A stretch of 38,327 nucleotides of DNA, from contig NZ_JAHBAK020000069.1 of assembly GCF_018500155.2 (NCBI RefSeq), positions 1-38,327 on the forward strand. The letters run 5' to 3'. Positions 33,474 to 38,327 of this stretch are shown piece by piece; the first letter of the stretch is position 1, and each line of letters opens with the position of its first letter. Made by a program: the position numbers and the translations under genes. This DNA comes from Polynucleobacter sp. (GTDB lineage Bacteria; Pseudomonadota; Gammaproteobacteria; Burkholderiales; Burkholderiaceae). The notes under the pieces are model-generated. The model was not told the origin of the DNA, made no database searches, and saw nothing but the letters and a program-made list of their open reading frames with translations.

Positions 33474-34394
33474 ATGCCCAAGCTTACCTTTGCTACAGCA
33501 ACTTACCTATTGATTGCCACTGCTTTATGGGCCGGAAATGCGATTGCTGGCCGTTTATTAGTCGGCAGCATTTCTCCCATTACCTTAAGTGCAGCCCGCT
33601 GGGGTCTAGCGGGGTTACTTTTATTGCCATTAGGATGGCGTGTATTTAAACCCCAAAGCGCTCTCTGGCAGAACAAGAAGCGGTTTTTACTATTGGGATT
33701 ATTTGGCGTTGGAAGCTATAACGTACTTTTATATTTAGCCCTGCAAACTTCAACGGCGATTAATGTCACCTTGATTGGTGCAAGCATGCCTATTTGGATG
33801 TTATTCATTGGTGCAGTGTTTTATCAAACAAAGCCTAATCTATTGCAATTAATTGGAGCTCTTGTTTCATTGCTCGGAGTGGCAATTGTATTAACGAGGG
33901 GTGAGTTAGCTACATTGCTATCGATGCAAATGGTTATCGGTGATTTATTGATTATGTTGGCCACTATATTGTGGGCTTTTTATAGTTGGATGCTCAGTCG
34001 TCCTGGATCCAGTACAGAGCGCCAATGGCCATGGGCGGAGTTTTTAATGGCACAAGTATTGATAGGCCTTCTTTGGACGGGATTTTTTGATCTCTTTGAG
34101 ATTGCCTCAGGTCATGCGCATCTGGAGCTCAATTGGTGGACGGGTTCTTTAATCGTATTTGTTGCCATTGGACCATCCTTAATTGCTTATCGTTGCTGGG
34201 GGTTGGGTGTAAATGGAGCAGGGCCTACCGTAGCAGCTTTTTTTGCTAATTTCATCCCCTTATTTACAGCGATTCTTTCTGCTGCAATGTTAGGGGAGCC
34301 GCCGCGGCTCTTTCACGGACTTGCATTTGCTCTCATTGTGATTGGTATTTGGGTGTCTTCTAAGCAGGGGCCGACCCAAAGCGCTTCTTCCTAA
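33474..34394 (+). CDS. EamA (DMT) family transporter
   Basis: 306 residues with ten predicted helices as two EamA halves. The first starts YLLIATALWAGNAIAGRLLVG with AARWGLAGLLLLPLGW. The second starts near LLIMLATILWAFYSWMLSR and ends GEPPRLFHGLAFALIVIGIWVS. The frame extends to a TTG at 33450, but the ATG at 33474 begins right before the first helix and gives the normal size. DMT transporters often export amino acids or other metabolites; the substrate is not readable. It precedes tcuA by about 56 bases and may share its transcript. Confidence 0.85.
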   Translation: MPKLTFATATYLLIATALWAGNAIAGRLLVGSISPITLSAARWGLAGLLLLPLGWRVFKPQSALWQNKKRFLLLGLFGVGSYNVLLYLALQTSTAINVTLIGASMPIWMLFIGAVFYQTKPNLLQLIGALVSLLGVAIVLTRGELATLLSMQMVIGDLLIMLATILWAFYSWMLSRPGSSTERQWPWAEFLMAQVLIGLLWTGFFDLFEIASGHAHLELNWWTGSLIVFVAIGPSLIAYRCWGLGVNGAGPTVAAFFANFIPLFTAILSAAMLGEPPRLFHGLAFALIVIGIWVSSKQGPTQSASS

Positions 34395-34450
34395 TCTCAC
34401 TAGGTTCGCCTAAAAACAGTAAAGTAATCTTTTCAAACACACTTTTAGCT

Positions 34451-35857
34451 ATGGTTGATGTTCTCGTAATTGGCGGTGGAAATGCAGCTTTGTGCGCTGC
34501 TCTGATGGCCAGAGAGGCTGGCGCGAGCGTGTTGTTATTGGAAGCGGCCCCAAAAGTGTGGCGTGGCGGTAATTCTTCGCACACACGTAATTTGCGTGCA
34601 ATGCATGATGGCCCTCAAGATGTTCTCTTGGGCACTTATTCGGAAGAGGAGTATTGGGATGATTTGCTCAAGGTTACAGGTGGACTTACCAATGAAAAGC
34701 TTGCTCGCTTAGTCATTCGCTCTTCTTCTAGTTGCCGTGATTGGATGATGAAACATGGCGTGCACTTTCAGGCTCCACTATCGGGCACATTACATCTCTC
34801 CCGCACAAACGCCTTCTTCATGGGTGGTGGCAAAGCACTGGTGAATGCGTATTACCGTAGCGCAGAAAAATTAGGCGTGCAAATTCGGTATGAATCACCA
34901 GTGGACTCTATAGAGGTCAAAGATGGTCAGTTCGTAGCGGCCCATATTGGTAAAGAGCGCATTCAAGCTAAATCTTGCGTGCTTGCTGCTGGTGGATTTG
35001 AATCGAACTTAGAGTGGCTAAAAGAGGCTTGGGGAAAAAATGCTTTAGGCGAATATCCTGCCGATAATTTTCTTATACGGGGCACCCGTTTCAATATGGG
35101 CGTCTTGCTGAAAAACATGATTAGTGCCGGCGCGGATTCAGTGGGCGACCCTACTCAAGCGCATATGGTGGCAATTGATGCCCGTGCTCCTTTATATGAT
35201 GGTGGCATTTGTACCAGAATTGATTGCGTCTCGTTAGGCATTGTGGTCAATAAAAATGGCGAACGTTTTTATGATGAAGGCGAAGATTTTTGGCCCAAGC
35301 GATATGCCATTTGGGGTAGATTGGTAGCGCAACAGCCAGGCCAAGTAGCCTATTCGATTATTGATTCCAAAGCTTTGGGTCGTTTTATGCCACCAGTTTT
35401 TGCTGGCGAAAAAGCAGACACTTTGGAAGAATTGGCTGATAAGTTGAGAGTTGATCGAGCAACATTGCTAAAGACAATTCAAGACTTTAACGCGGCTTGT
35501 GTTGAAGGCACTTTTGATCACACAGCCCTAGATGATTGCCATACCGAAAATCTCAACCCGCCCAAAACGCACTGGGCTCGTAGGATTGATGTAGGCCCAT
35601 TTTATGCTTATGCAGTAAAGCCCGGAGTGACCTTTACCTACTTGGGGCTAAAGACTGATCAAGATGCGGCCGTTTATTTTGAGGGTAAACCTAGTAAGAA
35701 TTTGTTTGTTGCAGGTGAGATGATGGCTGGCAACGTTTTGGGTAAAGGCTATACAGCAGGCATAGGCATGGCGATTGGCACGGTCTTTGGACGTATCGCT
35801 GGGGTTAGTGCCGCAAAGGCCGCCGCAAAAAAGGAGTCGATAGATGCAAAAGCTTGA
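34451..35857 (+). CDS. tcuA: FAD-dependent tricarballylate dehydrogenase TcuA
   Basis: 468 residues. N-terminal FAD-binding fold [20 protein letters not shown] (about 3-22), then [13 protein letters not shown] (about 38-50), the family's GGNS-x-HTRN motif, and a C-terminal flavin contact [25 protein letters not shown] (about 418-442). TcuA oxidises tricarballylate to cis-aconitate; TcuB, encoded immediately downstream, reoxidises its flavin. No TcuC transporter or TcuR regulator lies in the window. No Shine-Dalgarno is visible before the ATG at 34451, though the codon is well placed at the start of the Rossmann strand. The annotation of related flavoproteins as fumarate-reductase-like is possible, but the tcuB neighbour argues for TcuA. 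Confidence 0.88.
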   Translation: MVDVLVIGGGNAALCAALMAREAGASVLLLEAAPKVWRGGNSSHTRNLRAMHDGPQDVLLGTYSEEEYWDDLLKVTGGLTNEKLARLVIRSSSSCRDWMMKHGVHFQAPLSGTLHLSRTNAFFMGGGKALVNAYYRSAEKLGVQIRYESPVDSIEVKDGQFVAAHIGKERIQAKSCVLAAGGFESNLEWLKEAWGKNALGEYPADNFLIRGTRFNMGVLLKNMISAGADSVGDPTQAHMVAIDARAPLYDGGICTRIDCVSLGIVVNKNGERFYDEGEDFWPKRYAIWGRLVAQQPGQVAYSIIDSKALGRFMPPVFAGEKADTLEELADKLRVDRATLLKTIQDFNAACVEGTFDHTALDDCHTENLNPPKTHWARRIDVGPFYAYAVKPGVTFTYLGLKTDQDAAVYFEGKPSKNLFVAGEMMAGNVLGKGYTAGIGMAIGTVFGRIAGVSAAKAAAKKESIDAKA

Positions 35858-36989
35858 TGCGCTCATCGAAGAGGCAAGTGATTTAGCTAATCCCAGTCCT
35901 GAAAAAGAAGTGGCACGCATTATGCAGATTTGCAATGCCTGTCGTTACTGTGAAGGGTTTTGCGCCGTATTTCCGGCAATGACTCGTCGGATCGAGTTTG
36001 GTACAGCGGATGTTCATTACTTAGCTAATCTTTGTCATAATTGCGGCGCATGTCTGCATGCGTGTCAATATGCGCCTCCGCATGACTTTGCTGTGAATGT
36101 CCCGCAAGCAATGGCGCGCGTACGCAAAGAAACCTATATTGATTTTGCTTGGCCATACACCATGGGGCAGCTTTATCAGTCCAATGGAATCGCGGTAGCG
36201 TTGGGCACTTCTATTGCCATCATGGGATTTTTGCTGCTTGCACTGACGCTAAATGGTAGTTTCTTTGGTGGTGTTCTTGACGGTAATTTTTATGCGGTTT
36301 TTCCGCACAATACCTTGGTGTTGATTTTTGGTAGCGTATTTACCTTTTCGATCCTGGCAATCCTGATTGGTGTGATGCGTTTTTGGCGTCAGATTACTCC
36401 AGGTGACCCATCAGGTGCAGCTGCTGCTGAAGCAATGCATGATGTGCTCTCTCTAAAATACTTAGGCGGTGGTCATGGCGAAGGTTGTAATAATGAGGAC
36501 GATGCTTTCTCGTTGTGGCGCAGACGCTTTCACCACTTTACTTTCTATGGATTCTTGTTGTGTTTTGCCGCAACAAGTGTTGCTACGATCTATCACTACT
36601 TCTTAGGGTTGCACGCGCCTTATGCGCTTAATAGTTTGCCAGTGGTATTGGGTACTTTAGGTGGTATAGGCTTGGTGATTGGTCCAATGGGATTGCTTTA
36701 CCTAAATATGCGCAGAGATCAGGCACATGGGGATATCACTCAACGACCGATGGATAGGGCATTCATACTGTTGCTACTGCTGATTAGCATTTCAGGACTC
36801 GGTTTGTTGGCCTATCGAGACACCGTCTATATGTCGATTTGGCTCGTCATTCATCTTGGCTTTGTGATGGGTTTATTTTTGACAATGCCTTATGGAAAGT
36901 TTGCCCATGGACCTTTCCGCGCTGCAGCATTATTGAAAAATGCCATTGAAAAACGGCAAAAAAACACCTTACAACTCGGTTCTGACTGA
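35844..36989 (+). CDS. tcuB: TcuB: 4Fe-4S and cytochrome b partner of TcuA
   Basis: 381 residues. N-terminal cluster motifs [11 protein letters not shown] (about 29-39) and [11 protein letters not shown] (about 64-74) are followed by about six membrane helices carrying histidines, for example [15 protein letters not shown] near 228-242 and [11 protein letters not shown] near 333. TcuB (also called CitB) takes electrons from reduced TcuA flavin and passes them to the membrane quinone pool. The ATG at 35844 overlaps tcuA by 14 bases and has AGGAG seven bases upstream, so translation is coupled. Confidence 0.92.
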   Translation: MQKLDALIEEASDLANPSPEKEVARIMQICNACRYCEGFCAVFPAMTRRIEFGTADVHYLANLCHNCGACLHACQYAPPHDFAVNVPQAMARVRKETYIDFAWPYTMGQLYQSNGIAVALGTSIAIMGFLLLALTLNGSFFGGVLDGNFYAVFPHNTLVLIFGSVFTFSILAILIGVMRFWRQITPGDPSGAAAAEAMHDVLSLKYLGGGHGEGCNNEDDAFSLWRRRFHHFTFYGFLLCFAATSVATIYHYFLGLHAPYALNSLPVVLGTLGGIGLVIGPMGLLYLNMRRDQAHGDITQRPMDRAFILLLLLISISGLGLLAYRDTVYMSIWLVIHLGFVMGLFLTMPYGKFAHGPFRAAALLKNAIEKRQKNTLQLGSD

Positions 36990-37047
36990 TAAATCTTTCT
37001 CACAGACCTTTTAAAGAGGGATGCTTGAGCGCGGACATAGCAAAAAA

Positions 37048-37071
37048 CCCTTAAATCGGTATCATTTAGGG
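37048..37071. other. Hairpin in the tcuB to aminotransferase gap
   Basis: CCCTTAAAT pairs with ATTTAGGG with one bulged T and a seven-base loop. It is preceded by an A-run (TTTTTT on the minus strand), so as an intrinsic terminator it would act on minus-strand transcripts, although no minus-strand gene ends here. It may instead shape the leader of the downstream gene. Confidence 0.4.
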
Positions 37072-37099
37072 CTATTCACAGAATTACCAGGAAATCACT

Positions 37100-38248
37100 A
37101 TGCCAGGCTTGCTCCCCAATGTCGATCCAGATGGACTATTAGAGTTCTCAGTCGTTTATACCGACCGCTCCTTAAATCACATGTCAGAAGAATTTAAGCG
37201 TGTGATGGTAGATATCTCTAGTGTTCTTAAGGATGCTTATAACGCCAGTTCCGCTGTGATCGTTCCCGGTAGCGGCACTTTTGGCATGGAAGCCGTAGCG
37301 CGTCAATTTGCAAACAATGAAAAGTGTTTGGTATTACGCAACGGTTGGTTTAGCTATCGCTGGACTCAGATTTTTGACTTGGCACACATCACTAGTGACA
37401 TCACCGTATTGAAGGGTCGTCAATTAGAAGATTCGGCACAAGGTGTGTTTGCGCCAGCGCCGATCGAAGAAGTGGTTGCTTATATAAAAAAAGAAAAGCC
37501 TGCAGTTGTTTTTGCTCCGCATGTTGAAACTTCCGCTGGCATTATCTTGCCTGATGAATATCTCAAGGCTGTTGGTGAGGCGGTACGTTCAGTAAACGGA
37601 TTGTTTGTTCTAGATTGCATTGCTTCAGGAGCGATGTGGGTAGATATGAAAGCCTGCAATGTCGATGTGTTGATTACTGCGCCTCAAAAAGGTTGGAGTA
37701 GTTCACCTTGCTGTGCCTTAATTGCATTAGGTGATAGAGCGCGCGAGCGAATTGAATCCACTCAGAGCAGCAGTTTTTCAATGGATCTAAAAAAATGGCT
37801 CCAGATCATGGAGGCCTATGAAAAGGGCGGGCATGTGTATCACACAACCATGCCAACGGACGCATTAAAGATTTTGCGTAATGTAATGAAGGAGACTCAA
37901 TCCTTGGGCTTTGCTAATCTCAAAGCAAAACAGGTTGAGCTTGGCACTAAAGTACGACAATTATTGGAGTCCAAGGGATATCAGTCTGTATCCGCAAAAG
38001 GCTATCAAGCGCCAGGGGTAGTGGTGAGCTATACCAAAGACCCTGATATCCAATCCGGTAAAAAGTTTATTGCACTTGGCTTGCAAACTGCTGCAGGTGT
38101 TCCTTTGCAGTGTGATGAACGACCAGATTTCCGCACCTTCCGAATTGGACTCTTTGGTCTTGAGAAGTTAGGTCATGTAGATCGTACCGTGGGTCATCTA
38201 GCTGGGGCTCTCGAAAAAATCACTGAGAGCGAAGCTCAGCCTGCATAA
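37100..38248 (+). CDS. Class V PLP aminotransferase (alanine-glyoxylate/serine-pyruvate aminotransferase family)
   Basis: 382 residues. Fold type I motifs: IVPGSGTFGMEAVARQF (about 54-70), the cofactor-stacking and Asp region FVLDCIASGAMWVDM (about 169-183, with Asp172 as the pyridine-nitrogen ligand), and the Schiff-base Lys197 in APQKGWSSSP. These identify the alanine-glyoxylate/serine-pyruvate aminotransferase branch, which uses glyoxylate or pyruvate as acceptor. AGGA lies upstream of the ATG. It is separated from tcuB by 110 bases with a hairpin and likely has its own promoter. A terminator follows. Confidence 0.9.
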   Translation: MPGLLPNVDPDGLLEFSVVYTDRSLNHMSEEFKRVMVDISSVLKDAYNASSAVIVPGSGTFGMEAVARQFANNEKCLVLRNGWFSYRWTQIFDLAHITSDITVLKGRQLEDSAQGVFAPAPIEEVVAYIKKEKPAVVFAPHVETSAGIILPDEYLKAVGEAVRSVNGLFVLDCIASGAMWVDMKACNVDVLITAPQKGWSSSPCCALIALGDRARERIESTQSSSFSMDLKKWLQIMEAYEKGGHVYHTTMPTDALKILRNVMKETQSLGFANLKAKQVELGTKVRQLLESKGYQSVSAKGYQAPGVVVSYTKDPDIQSGKKFIALGLQTAAGVPLQCDERPDFRTFRIGLFGLEKLGHVDRTVGHLAGALEKITESEAQPA

Positions 38249-38264
38249 CTGCCAACGAAAGAGT

Positions 38265-38290
38265 AAAAGGCCGTCAACGGACGACCTTTT
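38265..38290 (+). terminator. Intrinsic terminator after the aminotransferase gene
   Basis: AAAAGG-C-CGTC and GACG-A-CCTTTT form a stem with one C/A mismatch and an AACG loop, followed by more Ts. It lies 16 bases after the stop. Confidence 0.75.
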
Positions 38291-38308
38291 TTATTTGCGA
38301 TCCATATT

Positions 38309-38327
38309 CTGTCTCTTATACACATCT
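38309..38327. other. Tn5 mosaic end / Nextera adapter remnant (artefact)
   Basis: The final 19 bases, CTGTCTCTTATACACATCT, are exactly the Tn5 mosaic end used in tagmentation library kits. No transposase or other transposon part is present, and it ends exactly at the window edge, so it is untrimmed adapter at the end of an assembled contig. Confidence 0.95.

Noticed and set aside
38309-38327. Real Tn5-like transposon end
   Set aside because: No transposase, no second end, no target duplication, and it stops exactly at the window edge; adapter explains it.
1-38327. tRNA, rRNA, CRISPR, riboswitch, prophage or insertion sequence
   Set aside because: Reading both strands I found no cloverleaf, direct-repeat array, integrase, transposase or recognisable riboswitch core; all long gaps are under 200 bases.

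Overview
The window reads as a stretch of betaproteobacterial chromosome. It is dense, has moderate GC, and holds mostly housekeeping and respiratory genes. The gene set is a TctC/Bug-type solute receptor, DUF3047 and DUF3305/DUF3306 proteins, a Tat-exported formate dehydrogenase, TcuAB and small-acid oxidases. With the compact spacing this points to Burkholderiaceae, most like Polynucleobacter. That placement is my inference from gene content, not a search result. I see no rRNA, tRNA, CRISPR array, insertion sequence, integrase or phage gene, and no gene-free gap longer than 300 bases.

Layout. 1-2.7 kb: a truncated YbhN-like membrane protein, a GT39/ArnT-like glycosyltransferase and a DUF3047 lipoprotein. 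2.7-5.3 kb: copper export (CopA) divergent from a CopZ-like chaperone. 5.3-7.0 kb: a PhoU-like DUF47 protein with a Pit phosphate transporter. 7.1-17.8 kb: the centrepiece, running in one direction. It starts with mrp (Fe-S carrier), DUF3305, DUF3306, a 696-aa multi-cluster ferredoxin-like protein and a TorD-type chaperone. It continues with a small Tat protein, the catalytic, Fe-S and cytochrome b subunits of a quinone-linked formate dehydrogenase, and two small exported proteins. 17.8-19.2 kb: a convergent tungstate-type ABC permease/ATPase pair with no binding protein in the window, which fits supply of W/Mo to the dehydrogenase. 19.3-21.7 kb: Bfd-like ferredoxin, an endonuclease/exonuclease/phosphatase-fold protein and cardiolipin synthase, translationally coupled. 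21.7-26.6 kb: class III CoA-transferase plus acyl-CoA dehydrogenase, a YqaA-type membrane protein, 3-hydroxybutyrate dehydrogenase and a Bug receptor.

26.8-31.1 kb is an oxidative-stress and iron neighbourhood: Fe-superoxide dismutase, a PuuD-type membrane protein, an FAD/NAD reductase divergent from oxyR, and cytochrome b561 plus a tiny membrane protein under a good Fur box. 31.1-33.3 kb, minus strand: an FMN-dependent 2-hydroxyacid dehydrogenase, a DUF4239 protein that apparently starts at ATT, and a small unknown ORF ending at a terminator. 33.4-38.3 kb: an EamA transporter, TcuA/TcuB and a class V aminotransferase. The last 19 bases are the Tn5 mosaic end used as the Nextera adapter, so the right edge is a library artefact and not genome.

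The most interesting material is the formate dehydrogenase assembly module with its uncharacterised multi-cluster protein and small exported partners, the orphan tungstate transporter, and the probable ATT start codon at 32187.
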